In this document: positions 8,723 to 17,423 of the stretch, one piece after another | Numbering within the stretch: position 1 is the first letter of the stretch | Layout: each line of letters begins with the position of its first letter | Source: Azoarcus olearius | GTDB taxonomy: Bacteria; Pseudomonadota; Gammaproteobacteria; Burkholderiales; Rhodocyclaceae | Assembly (NCBI RefSeq): GCF_001682385.1 | Contig: NZ_CP016210.1 | Span: 1,674,001 to 1,738,000 of the forward strand | Direction: 5' to 3' | DNA: 64,000 bases | Program-made: the position numbers and the translations under genes | Notes under the pieces: model-generated | Databases searched by the model: none | Told to the model about the DNA's origin: nothing | What the model saw: only the letters and a program-made list of their open reading frames with translations

Positions 8723-8752
8723 ATTCTAGTCAGGATTGCTCAGGGTCGCCAA
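8723..8752 (-). promoter_or_regulatory. Candidate sigma-70 promoter of sodB
   Basis: On the minus strand TTGGCG (8752-8747) and TAGAAT (8728-8723) are 18 bases apart. A start site near 8716 would give a leader of about 35 bases containing AGGAG. It is the best -10 in the xseA-sodB gap. Confidence 0.55.
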
Positions 8753-8837
8753 TCCCGACAGCCATTGATCTTAAGCCGAACGCGGCGTTTGGGAAACCGC
8801 GGCAACAGCAAATGCATATGCCGGAAGTGCCCCGGCA

Positions 8838-10217
8838 TCAGGGCCGGGGCGGCTGCGTGGCGGTGACTTCCGCGTCGAGACGGCCATCGGCCAGTTGCAC
8901 GCTCACCGCGTCGCCCACGCCGATGTCCTGAACGGAACGCAGGATGTGGCCGTGGGCGTCGCGGGTGATGCTGTAGCCGCGCGCGAGCACGGCATCCGGC
9001 GCGAGATGCTTGAGGTGGTCCTGTAGTGCCTCCAGCCGCAGGCGGTGCCGCTGCATGACGGTGTCGAGGCCGCGACGCAGGCGCGCGGCGAGCTGGTGCT
9101 GGTCGGCGCGCGCGCGCGCCAGATCGGGCCGGCGCCCGCGCAGGCGCAGGCCGAGGCGCGCGAGGCGTTCGTCTGCCCGCTGCAGCTGCCGCGTTCCGGC
9201 ATCGTGGAGCCGGCGCTCCAGCGTTGCGAGTTGAACCCTGGCGGCTGCCAGCCGCTGGCGCGGATGCACCAGTCGCAGCGCGGCACGGTCGAGGCGCTGG
9301 GCGAGCGTGTCGAGCCGGCGCTGCATGGCGCGGGCAAGATGTTGGTCGAGCGCGAGGACGCGGTCGCGCGCGGCATGAAAACCCGCGCTTGCAAGTTCGG
9401 CCGCGCCGGTCGGCGTCGGGGCGCGGAGGTCGGCGGCGAAGTCGGCGATGGTGAAGTCGGTTTCGTGCCCCACGCCGCACACCACCGGCAACGGACTGCG
9501 CCGGATGGCGCGCGCCAGCCCTTCGTCGTTGAAGGCCTGCAGGTCTTCGATGCTGCCGCCTCCGCGCACCAGCAGGACGAGGTCGATGCCGTCTTCCGCC
9601 GCGCGCGCCGCCGCGGCTTCCAGCGCCGCCACCAGCCGCAGCGGCGCATCCGCACCCTGCACCGGGGCGGGATACAGCACCACCGGCAGTTGCGGCGCAC
9701 GGCGCTTCAGGGTGACCAGCACGTCGCGCAGGGCGGCCGCGGCGGGCGAGGTGACGATACCGATGCCGCGCGGATACGGCGGCAAGGGGCGCTTGACCGC
9801 GGCATCGAACAGGCCTTCGGCGGCGAGCTTTTCCTTCAGGCGCGTGAAGGCTTCGAACAGGTTGCCGATGCCCGCCGGGCGCAGCGCCTCCACGCCCAGC
9901 TGATAGTCGCCCCGGACTTCATAGACAGTCACCAGGGCGCGGGCTTCGACCCGCATGCCGTTTTCAGGCCGGAAGGGCAGCAACTGGGCACGGTTGCGCC
10001 ACATCGCGCACCGCACCTGGGCCTGCTCGTCCTTGAGGGTGAAATACAGATGTCCGGAGGCGGCACGGGTGAGGTTGGAGATCTCGCCGCTGACCCACAG
10101 CAGGGGGATGGCCGACTCGAGTACCTCGCGCGCGAGGCGGTTCAGTGCGGACACCGTAAGCACTTGAGCGGACAGGGATAGCGGTGATGCTTCAGGCGAT
10201 TGGGAGGCGAATTTCAT
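8838..10217 (-). CDS. xseA: Exodeoxyribonuclease VII large subunit
   Basis: A 459-residue XseA, the catalytic and DNA-binding subunit of exonuclease VII, which cuts single-stranded DNA from both ends. It has an N-terminal OB-fold ([22 protein letters not shown]), the core motifs [14 protein letters not shown] and [24 protein letters not shown], then a long Arg/Leu-rich coiled-coil region (about 270-400) and a short C-terminal domain ([12 protein letters not shown]). ATG 10217 (MKFASQSPE) was preferred over GTG 10241 because it gives the usual length. The small subunit xseB is not in this window. Confidence 0.95.
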   Translation of the reverse strand: MKFASQSPEASPLSLSAQVLTVSALNRLAREVLESAIPLLWVSGEISNLTRAASGHLYFTLKDEQAQVRCAMWRNRAQLLPFRPENGMRVEARALVTVYEVRGDYQLGVEALRPAGIGNLFEAFTRLKEKLAAEGLFDAAVKRPLPPYPRGIGIVTSPAAAALRDVLVTLKRRAPQLPVVLYPAPVQGADAPLRLVAALEAAAARAAEDGIDLVLLVRGGGSIEDLQAFNDEGLARAIRRSPLPVVCGVGHETDFTIADFAADLRAPTPTGAAELASAGFHAARDRVLALDQHLARAMQRRLDTLAQRLDRAALRLVHPRQRLAAARVQLATLERRLHDAGTRQLQRADERLARLGLRLRGRRPDLARARADQHQLAARLRRGLDTVMQRHRLRLEALQDHLKHLAPDAVLARGYSITRDAHGHILRSVQDIGVGDAVSVQLADGRLDAEVTATQPPRP

Positions 10218-10356
10218 GCCCGGGATTGTAGCGGAATCCACAGCCCCGCCGGACTGTCAAGCCTGAATCGGCAAGTCCTTGATCCGACTGGGAGTGTTTG
10301 TCAAGTAGTTGATAACTAACGGTATTTTATGTTGCCTAATTTTTCAGCGAAGCAAG

Positions 10357-10378
10357 CAAAAGCCCGCGGCGACGGGCT
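10357..10378 (-). terminator. Terminator-like hairpin on the minus strand in the xseA-exbB gap
   Basis: On the minus strand AGCCCG (10378-10373) and CGGGCT (10366-10361) pair around a six-base loop and are followed by TTTGCTTGCTT. It faces toward xseA, but no minus-strand gene is seen upstream. It could stop antisense transcription or mark the end of a small RNA in 10379-10507. Confidence 0.4.
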
Positions 10379-10398
10379 TCCGGGGCAACATCCCGAAT

Positions 10399-10433
10399 CA
10401 GTCCACAAACTTATCCACAGCTTTTGTGGATTC
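10399..10433. promoter_or_regulatory. DnaA-box cluster with an inverted pair
   Basis: TTATCCACA at 10411-10419 is a perfect DnaA box. A 7/9 match lies inverted at 10425-10433 and a 6/9 match lies at 10399-10407. ATCCACA (10413-10419) and TGTGGAT (10425-10431) form a perfect inverted repeat with a five-base spacer. An AT-rich stretch lies at about 10295-10350. No dnaA, parA or gidA gene is near, so this is not called an origin. Confidence 0.45.
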
Positions 10434-10507
10434 TCCGCACAGCGCCCCGACTTGCCGCCCGACGGGGGCTGGCGCTAGAGTTCCGCTTTTTCCCGGGGAG
10501 TGGGCGC

Positions 10508-11116
10508 GTGTTCGAGATCATTCAGGCTGCGGGATGGCCGATCTGGCCGCTGTTGCTGGCGTCGGTTATTGCAGTGGCATTGATCATCGAACGTTCCGTG
10601 TCGCTCCGGCGCGCGCGCGTGGTTCCGGCCGGGCTGCTCGACAAGGTGCTGGTGGACCTGCGCAGCCACGGTGCCTCGGCCGAGATGATCAACCGCGTCG
10701 CCGCGCATTCGCCGCTCGGCCGCGTGCTGGCTGCGGGCCTGCGCAACATCGGCGCCTCGCGCGACGTCATGAAGGAATCGATCGAGGAAACCGGCCGGGC
10801 GGTGGTCCACGAACTCGAGCGCTTCCTCACCACGCTCGGCACCATCGCTTCGGTGGCGCCGCTGCTCGGCCTCTTCGGCACCGTCATCGGCATGATCGAG
10901 ATCTTCGCCTCGCAGGGTATCAGCGGCGCCAACACCGCCCAGCTCGCGCACGGCATTTCGCTCGCGCTGTACGCCACCGGCTTCGGCCTGGTGATTGCGA
11001 TTCCGACGATGATCTTCTGGCGCCATTTCCGCCGCCTGATCGACGACTTCGTCATCGACATGGAGCAGCAGGCGATCAAGCTGGTCGAGGTCGCCCAGGG
11101 CGACCGCCGCGGCTGA
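10508..11116 (+). CDS. exbB: ExbB/TolQ/MotA-family proton channel subunit
   Basis: A 202-residue inner-membrane protein with an N-terminal TM segment (about 9-27, WPIWPLLLASVIAVALII), a cytoplasmic loop, and two TM segments (about 112-135 and 155-178) carrying LGTIASVAPLLGLFGTVIGMIEIF and LALYATGFGLVIAIPTMIFW. This is the ExbB/TolQ signature; the complex uses proton-motive force to energise TonB-dependent transport. GTG 10508 is favoured by GGGGAG 7 bases upstream. exbD follows after 5 bases. No tonB is adjacent, so whether this is the ExbBD or a Tol-like unit is inferred from exbD's shape. Confidence 0.87.
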   Translation: MFEIIQAAGWPIWPLLLASVIAVALIIERSVSLRRARVVPAGLLDKVLVDLRSHGASAEMINRVAAHSPLGRVLAAGLRNIGASRDVMKESIEETGRAVVHELERFLTTLGTIASVAPLLGLFGTVIGMIEIFASQGISGANTAQLAHGISLALYATGFGLVIAIPTMIFWRHFRRLIDDFVIDMEQQAIKLVEVAQGDRRG

Positions 11117-11121
11117 GGGCG

Positions 11122-11550
11122 ATGGCGATGAATTTCCGGAAGGGCAATCGCGATGAGGAGCCGGAGATCAACCTCATCCCCTTCATCGACGTGCTGCTGG
11201 TGATCGTGATCTTCTTGATGCTGACGACCACCTTCTCCAAGGTGTCGGGCCTGGAAATCAACCTGCCGACGTCCGCAGCGGATGGCAGCGAAACGGTGGC
11301 GAACGAAATTGCGGTCGCGGTCACGGCCACCGGCGACGTGCTCGTCAATCGCCAGCCGGTGGCCGGACGCGGCATCGACGAGCTCGCCGCGGCGCTCGGC
11401 AAGGCCAGCCCGTCCAACGGCCGCGAGCCGGTCGTGGTGATCAGCGCCGACGCCAAGACCCCGCACCAGCGCGTCGTGGACGTCATGCAGGCGGCGCAGC
11501 GCGCCGGCCTTGCCCACATCACTTTCGCCACCCAGACCCCGGCGAACTGA
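11122..11550 (+). CDS. exbD: ExbD/TolR-family biopolymer transport protein
   Basis: A 142-residue protein with one N-terminal TM segment (about 20-42) preceded by EEPEINLIPFIDVLLVIVIF, where the membrane aspartate essential for proton use lies. The rest is a periplasmic domain ending with DAKTPHQRVVDVMQAAQRAG. Two in-frame ATGs (11122 and 11128) are possible. It lies 5 bases after exbB and 3 bases before lpxK, an arrangement common in betaproteobacteria. Confidence 0.9.
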   Translation: MAMNFRKGNRDEEPEINLIPFIDVLLVIVIFLMLTTTFSKVSGLEINLPTSAADGSETVANEIAVAVTATGDVLVNRQPVAGRGIDELAAALGKASPSNGREPVVVISADAKTPHQRVVDVMQAAQRAGLAHITFATQTPAN

Positions 11551-11553
11551 CCC

Positions 11554-12579
11554 ATGGCGGCTGCGCGCGGGGCCATGCCCACCGCCCCGTCGTACTGGCG
11601 CAGCCGCGGTCCGCGCGCGCTGCTGCTGTATCCCCTGTCCCTGCTGTTCGGCCTGCTCGCCGCATTGCGACGCCGGCTCTACCGCGCCGGCCTGCTTTCG
11701 CAGGTGCGGCTGCCGGTGAAGGTGATCGTCGTCGGCAACATCGCGGTCGGCGGCAGCGGCAAGACTCCGGTGGTCGCCTGGCTGGTCGAGCAGTTGCGGG
11801 CGGCCGGCTGGCATCCGGGCATCATCAGCCGCGGGCACGGCGGCAGCGCGCGCGGCGTGCTCGAAGTGGTCGCCTCCGGCGATGCCGGCGTATGCGGCGA
11901 CGAGCCGCTGCTGCTTGCGCGCCTCACCGGCGTGCCGGTCTTCGTCGGGCGCGACCGCCCCGCGGCCGCCGCCGCGCTGCTGCAGGCCCACCCGGAATGC
12001 GATGTCATCGTCTCCGACGACGGCATGCAGCACTACCGCCTTGCCCGCGACCTGGAGCTGGCGGTGGTCGATCCCGCCACGCTGGGCAACCGCTGGCTGC
12101 TGCCCGCCGGGCCGCTGCGCGAGCCGGTCCGCCGGCTCGACCGCGTGGACCTGGTGATCCGCCACGGCGACGAGGGGGAACTGCCGCCCGGGCTGGGCGC
12201 GCGTGCGGTGCCGATGCGGCTGGTCGGCGACGGGTTCCGCGGCGTTGCCGATCCTGCCCGGCGCTGCGATGCGAGCGCCTTCCGCGGCCGCCGGGTCCAT
12301 GCCGTTGCCGGCATCGGCCGTCCGCAGCGCTTCTTCGACCAGCTCGCGGCGATGGGTCTGGACGTGGTGCCGCATCCGTTTCCCGACCATCACCGCTTCG
12401 TTGCCGCCGATCTCGACTTCGCGCCCGGCGAGCCCAAGCTGATGACCAGCAAGGATGCGGTAAAATGCGCGCCTTTCGCACCGGCCGACGCCTGGGAATT
12501 CCCGGTGACGGCCGAAATCGGTTCGGGTGCCGCCGAACGCATCCTGGAGAGACTGCAACATGGACGCCCGCCTGCTTGA
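11554..12579 (+). CDS. lpxK: Tetraacyldisaccharide 4'-kinase LpxK
   Basis: A 341-residue kinase that phosphorylates the 4' position of the lipid A disaccharide at the inner membrane. The N-terminal hydrophobic stretch ([18 protein letters not shown]) is the membrane anchor, and the P-loop is [19 protein letters not shown] (about residues 60-78). Further family landmarks are [21 protein letters not shown] and [10 protein letters not shown]. It starts 3 bases after exbD and its 3' end overlaps the Trm112 gene by 20 bases, so the whole row is likely one transcript for envelope biogenesis. Confidence 0.95.
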   Translation: MAAARGAMPTAPSYWRSRGPRALLLYPLSLLFGLLAALRRRLYRAGLLSQVRLPVKVIVVGNIAVGGSGKTPVVAWLVEQLRAAGWHPGIISRGHGGSARGVLEVVASGDAGVCGDEPLLLARLTGVPVFVGRDRPAAAAALLQAHPECDVIVSDDGMQHYRLARDLELAVVDPATLGNRWLLPAGPLREPVRRLDRVDLVIRHGDEGELPPGLGARAVPMRLVGDGFRGVADPARRCDASAFRGRRVHAVAGIGRPQRFFDQLAAMGLDVVPHPFPDHHRFVAADLDFAPGEPKLMTSKDAVKCAPFAPADAWEFPVTAEIGSGAAERILERLQHGRPPA

Positions 12580-12748
12580 AATCCTCGTCTGCCCGCTGTG
12601 CAAGGGTCCGCTCGACTACCTCAAGGACAAGCAGGAGCTGGTCTGCAAGGCCGACCGCCTCGCGTTCCCGATCCGCGACGGCATCCCGGTGATGCTGGAA
12701 GAGGAAGCGCGCGCGCTGGCCGCCGAGGACGTGGACGCGTTGCGTTGA
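12560..12748 (+). CDS. Trm112 family small zinc-binding protein (YcaR-like)
   Basis: A 62-residue protein, [18 protein letters not shown] at the N-terminus, with CPLC and a later cysteine ([13 protein letters not shown]) suggesting a zinc-ribbon-like fold. Bacterial Trm112/YcaR proteins are almost always encoded between lpxK and kdsB, exactly as here; their precise role is unclear, though eukaryotic Trm112 activates methyltransferases. The ATG lies inside the last codons of lpxK, with GGAGAG nine bases upstream, so translation is probably coupled. Confidence 0.9.
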   Translation: MDARLLEILVCPLCKGPLDYLKDKQELVCKADRLAFPIRDGIPVMLEEEARALAAEDVDALR

Positions 12749-12756
12749 GCGCCGCC

Positions 12757-13530
12757 ATGTCCGCCTTCCGCATCGTCATTCCCGCCCGTTTCGCCTCCAG
12801 CCGGCTGCCGGGCAAGCCGCTCGCCGACATTGCCGGCAAGCCGATGATCGTCCGCGTGCTCGAACGCGTGCAGGACGCCGGCGCCGCCGAGGTGTGGGTG
12901 GCCACCGACCACGATGGCGTGCGCGAGGCGGTTGAGGCGGCCGGCGGCAAGGTGGTCATGACCCGCGCCGACCATCCGAGCGGCACCGATCGCCTCGCCG
13001 AGGTCGCGTGCGCGCTCGGCTGGCAGGACGAGGACATCGTCGTCAACGTACAGGGCGACGAGCCGCTGATCGACCCCGCCATCATCACCGCGGTGGCGGC
13101 CGAACTCGCGGCCGACGGCGAAGCCGCCATCGCCACCGCGGCGCATCCGATCCACGACGCCGACGAAGTCTTCAATCCCAACGTCGTCAAGGTGGTGTGC
13201 GACGCCCAGCAGCGCGCGCTGTATTTCTCCCGCGCGCCGATTCCCTGGGCGCGCGATGCCTGGGCGCAACCCGGCGAGCGCGCCGTCCTGCCGGCCGGAC
13301 TTCCGGTGCTGCGCCATGTCGGGCTGTATGCCTACCGCGTCAGCTTCCTGCGCCGCTACACCGCGCTGGCGCCCGCGCCGATCGAGCAGTGGGAAGCGCT
13401 GGAGCAGCTGCGGGCGATGTGGCACGGCTACCGCATCCGCGTGCTCGGGCTGGAGGCCGCGCCGGCCGCGGGGGTCGATACCGTGGAAGACCTGGAGCGG
13501 GTGCGGGCGGTATTCGCCGGCGCTGCCTGA
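12757..13530 (+). CDS. kdsB: 3-deoxy-manno-octulosonate cytidylyltransferase (CMP-KDO synthetase)
   Basis: A 257-residue nucleotidyltransferase that activates KDO with CTP for attachment to lipid A. The signature [20 protein letters not shown] is at the N-terminus; [10 protein letters not shown] holds the metal-binding aspartate, and [14 protein letters not shown] and [15 protein letters not shown] are typical. It lies 8 bases after the Trm112 gene. With lpxK it supplies the lipid A-KDO core steps. Confidence 0.95.
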   Translation: MSAFRIVIPARFASSRLPGKPLADIAGKPMIVRVLERVQDAGAAEVWVATDHDGVREAVEAAGGKVVMTRADHPSGTDRLAEVACALGWQDEDIVVNVQGDEPLIDPAIITAVAAELAADGEAAIATAAHPIHDADEVFNPNVVKVVCDAQQRALYFSRAPIPWARDAWAQPGERAVLPAGLPVLRHVGLYAYRVSFLRRYTALAPAPIEQWEALEQLRAMWHGYRIRVLGLEAAPAAGVDTVEDLERVRAVFAGAA

Positions 13531-13610
13531 CACGTTTTGCGCGGTCTTTCGGTTTGACCGTGCCGGTCGAGTCGTTTAAGTTTCGGCCTTTTGGTTCATC
13601 TAGTTCATAA

Positions 13611-14303
<693 letters not shown>

Positions 14304-14329
14304 TCCGGCGCCCGGCGCCGTCATCCGAC

Positions 14330-14368
14330 GCGGTCGGTACCGAACCCGGTGCCGGCCGCGTTTGTCTT
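14330..14368 (+). terminator. Strong intrinsic terminator after adk
   Basis: GCGGTCGGTACCG (14330-14342) pairs over all 13 positions, including G-U pairs, with CGGTGCCGGCCGC (14347-14359) around loop AACC. The run GTTTGTCTTT follows. It separates the exbB-adk block from the phosphofructokinase gene. Confidence 0.85.
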
Positions 14369-14418
14369 TGCAGGTGTGATCCGGCGCATGCGCGCCGCTG
14401 TCGAGGTGACCTCCGACG

Positions 14419-15684
14419 ATGAGCCCGACCCAGCCGTTCAATCTCCTCTACGCCCAGGCGGGCGGCGTCACCGCGGTGATCAACGCGAGCGCTGCCGCGG
14501 TCATCGAAGCCGCGCGCGAACATCCGCAGGCGATCGGCACTGTCTATGGCGCGCGCAACGGCATTCTCGGGGTGCTGAGTGAAACGCTGGTCGATACGAC
14601 GCCGCTGACGCCCGCCGAGCTGGCACAGCTTGCACTCACGCCCGGCGGCGCATTCGGTTCGTGCCGCTTCGACCTCGATCCGGAGGAAGCCAATCCCGCG
14701 CAGTACGACCGTCTGTTCGAGGTGTTCGCCAGCTATCGCATCGGCGCCTTCCTGTACAACGGCGGCAACGGTTCCATGGACATCGTCGCCCGCGTTGCCG
14801 CAGCGGCGCGCGCGCGGGCTTACCCGCTGTGCTGCATCGGTGTGCCCAAGACGGTGGACAACGACCTCGAGGGCACCGACTGCTCGCCCGGCTTCGGCTC
14901 CGCGGCCAAGTATCTCGCCACCGCGATGCGCGAATCCGGGCTGGACCTGGCGGCGATGTCCAGCCGGCGTGGGCGGGTGTTCGTCATGGAGGTGATGGGG
15001 CGCAACGCCGGCTGGCTGGCCGCCGCAACCGCGCTGGCCGCGCGCAACGAGGACGAGCCGCCACACATCGTGCTGCTGCCCGAGGTCGCGTTCGACGAGG
15101 AGGCCTTCCTCGCGCGGGTGAAGGCGGTAGTCGAGCGCCTGGGCTACTGTGCAGTCACCGTGGCGGAAGGCATCCGCCGCGCCGACGGCACGCTGGTGAT
15201 GGAGCAGTCGCACGACGCGCTCGGTCACGTCCAGCTGGGCGGCGCGGGGCAGTGCGTCGCGCGCTTGGTTTCGGCGCGCTTCGACTACAAGCACCACTGG
15301 GCCATCCCGGACTACCTGCAGCGCGCGGCCGGCCACTGGCGCTCGGCCACCGACGTGGCGCAGGCAAGGGCGGTGGGGCGGGCTGCGGTGGCCTACGCGC
15401 TGGCCGGGCAGGATGGGGTGATGCCGGCGATCCGCCGCCTGGCCGACGAACCGTATCGGTGGGATGTGCAGCCGGTGCGGGTGGAGGAAATCGCCAACCT
15501 CGAGCGCCGCGTGCCGCCGCATTTCATCGCCGCCGACGGCCTGCACGTCACCGCCGCCGCCAAGGCCGCGCTGGCGCCGCTGATCGAAGGCGAACTGCCG
15601 GTGCCGACCCACGCCGGTCTGCCCGACTACTTCCAACTACAACTCGCACCCGAACCGCGCCGGCTGCCTGCCTGGACGCGCTGA
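14419..15684 (+). CDS. pfp: 6-phosphofructokinase, probably PPi-dependent
   Basis: A 421-residue member of the phosphofructokinase family. The sugar-phosphate site is in GVPKTVDNDLEGTD, and FVMEVMGRNAGWLAA and VTVAEGIRRADG are conserved landmarks. PKTVDND is the form typical of pyrophosphate-using enzymes, and the length exceeds the 320 residues of bacterial ATP-PFK. The nucleotide/PPi loop reads YNGGNGSMD, with Asn where ATP enzymes have GGDGS. PPi enzymes are reversible and can work in glycolysis or gluconeogenesis. It sits behind the adk terminator and 17 bases before ggt. The phosphoryl donor is an inference. Confidence 0.82.
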   Translation: MSPTQPFNLLYAQAGGVTAVINASAAAVIEAAREHPQAIGTVYGARNGILGVLSETLVDTTPLTPAELAQLALTPGGAFGSCRFDLDPEEANPAQYDRLFEVFASYRIGAFLYNGGNGSMDIVARVAAAARARAYPLCCIGVPKTVDNDLEGTDCSPGFGSAAKYLATAMRESGLDLAAMSSRRGRVFVMEVMGRNAGWLAAATALAARNEDEPPHIVLLPEVAFDEEAFLARVKAVVERLGYCAVTVAEGIRRADGTLVMEQSHDALGHVQLGGAGQCVARLVSARFDYKHHWAIPDYLQRAAGHWRSATDVAQARAVGRAAVAYALAGQDGVMPAIRRLADEPYRWDVQPVRVEEIANLERRVPPHFIAADGLHVTAAAKAALAPLIEGELPVPTHAGLPDYFQLQLAPEPRRLPAWTR

Positions 15685-15701
15685 GCGCGGGCGGCAGGCC
15701 G

Positions 15702-17423
15702 ATGCGCGCGGCGATCCTGTTCGCGGTCTGGCTGTGGCTTGCGGCCACGGCGGCCGCGCAGCCGCCCGCGCCCGAGGCCGCGACCGGCTTCTCACCGCGA
15801 CCGGCGGTACGCGCTTCCAACGCAATGGTGGTGACCGCCCACCCGCTCGCCACCGACGCCGCGCTTGCCGTGCTGGGCGAGGGTGGTTCGGCCGCGGATG
15901 CCGCGATTGCCGCGGCGCTGGTGCTCAATGTGGTCGAACCGCAATCGTCCGGCATCGGCGGCGGCGGTTTCCTGCTCCACTACGACGCTGCCGCGCAGCG
16001 TCTTGCCGCCTGGGACGGCCGCGAAAGCGCGCCTGCGGCGGTGGAGGCGGACTGGTTCCTGGACGAGGCCGGGCGCCCGCTGCACTTCTTCGACGCGGTG
16101 GTGGGCGGCCGTGCGGTGGGTGTGCCGGGGTTGCCGCGCCTGCTCGAAGCCGCCCATCGGCGCCACGGCGTGCTGCCCTGGGCGCGCCTGTTCGCGCCCG
16201 CGATTGCATTGGCGCGGGAGGGCTTCGCGGTGTCGCCGCGCCTGCACGCGCACATCGCGCGCGACCGCTTCCTGCGCGCCGACCCCGCCGCGCGCCTGCT
16301 GTTCTTCGATGCGGGCGGTGCGCCGCTGGCGGTGGGTGCGACGCTGCGCAATCCGGCGCTCGCCGCGACGCTGGAACTGCTCGCGCGCGACGGCGCCGAG
16401 GCCTTCTACGGCGGCGAGGTGGCGCGCGATCTCGTCGCCGCGGTGGCGCGCGCCCCGGCGCCGGGCGCGCTCACGCTGGACGACCTTCGCTCCTACGAGG
16501 TGGTCGAGCGCCCGGCGCTGTGCGGCCCGTACCGCGCCTGGCGGGTGTGCGGCATGCCGCCCCCCAGCGCCGGCGGTGCGAGCGTGCTGGCCCTGCTCGG
16601 CGTGTTGCAACGCTTCGACCTGCCTGCGATCGCGCCGGATTCGGCTTTTGCCGCGCACCTCTTCGCCGAGGCGGGCCGGCTTGCCTATGCGGACCGCGAA
16701 GCCTGGTACGGCGACCCCGCGGCGATGACGCTGGCGCCCGCGCAGTTGCTGGCGCCGCGCTACCTCGCCCGCCGCGCCGCGCTGATCGCGCTCGACGGCA
16801 GCATGGGGACCGCGCCGGCGGGCGTGCCGGACCCCGCGGTGGCAGCGGTGGCGGCGAGCAGCCCGGAGTGGCCCGCCACCACGCACATATCGGTGGTGGA
16901 TGCAGGCGGCAACGCGGTGTCGCTGACCGCCTCGATCGAGAACGCCTTCGGCAGCCGGCGCATGGTGCGCGGCTTCCTGCTCAACAACCAGCTCACCGAT
17001 TTTTCGTTTGTCCCGAGCGGTGAGCACGGGGCACACCCCAACCGCGCCGGGCCGCGCAAGCGCCCGCTCAGCTCGATGGCGCCGACGCTGGTGTTTGCGC
17101 CCGATGGACGGCTGCACGCGGTGCTCGGCTCGCCCGGCGGCAGCGCCATCATCAACTACGTGGCGGCCGCGCTGGTGGGCGTGCTCGACTGGGGGCAGGC
17201 GCCGGACGCGGCGCTGGCGCGGCCGCACGCCGGCAGCCGCAATGGCCCGACCGAAGTGGAGGACAACGCCGCCGGGTGCGCGCTGGCGGGCCGACTCGCG
17301 CTGTTCGGGCACCGCCCGCAACTGCGTGACCTCACCAGCGGCACCAGCCTGATCGTGCGTGAAGCTGGAGGCTGGGCGGGCGCGGCCGATCCGCGCCGCG
17401 AGGGCAGCGCGGCGGGTTACTGA
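15702..17423 (+). CDS. ggt: Gamma-glutamyltransferase (glutathione hydrolase), periplasmic precursor
   Basis: A 573-residue Ntn-hydrolase precursor with a signal peptide (about 1-19, AAILFAVWLWLAATAAA). It cleaves the gamma-glutamyl bond of glutathione in the periplasm. GGEG-type GEGGSAADAAIAAALVLNVVEPQSSG is split here by positions: residues about 52-77 form the family signature. The autocleavage nucleophile is the second Thr of WPATTHISVVD (about residue 392), and SLTASIENAFGS, PLSSMAPTLV and LGSPGGSAII are the usual substrate-binding elements of the small subunit. It may be co-transcribed with the phosphofructokinase gene and overlaps the convergent GGDEF-EAL gene by 7 bases. Confidence 0.92.
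   Translation: MRAAILFAVWLWLAATAAAQPPAPEAATGFSPRPAVRASNAMVVTAHPLATDAALAVLGEGGSAADAAIAAALVLNVVEPQSSGIGGGGFLLHYDAAAQRLAAWDGRESAPAAVEADWFLDEAGRPLHFFDAVVGGRAVGVPGLPRLLEAAHRRHGVLPWARLFAPAIALAREGFAVSPRLHAHIARDRFLRADPAARLLFFDAGGAPLAVGATLRNPALAATLELLARDGAEAFYGGEVARDLVAAVARAPAPGALTLDDLRSYEVVERPALCGPYRAWRVCGMPPPSAGGASVLALLGVLQRFDLPAIAPDSAFAAHLFAEAGRLAYADREAWYGDPAAMTLAPAQLLAPRYLARRAALIALDGSMGTAPAGVPDPAVAAVAASSPEWPATTHISVVDAGGNAVSLTASIENAFGSRRMVRGFLLNNQLTDFSFVPSGEHGAHPNRAGPRKRPLSSMAPTLVFAPDGRLHAVLGSPGGSAIINYVAAALVGVLDWGQAPDAALARPHAGSRNGPTEVEDNAAGCALAGRLALFGHRPQLRDLTSGTSLIVREAGGWAGAADPRREGSAAGY

Noticed and set aside
10295-10440. Replication origin
   Set aside because: One perfect DnaA box and two weak ones with an AT-rich tract are not enough, and no dnaA, dnaN, parAB or gid genes are near.
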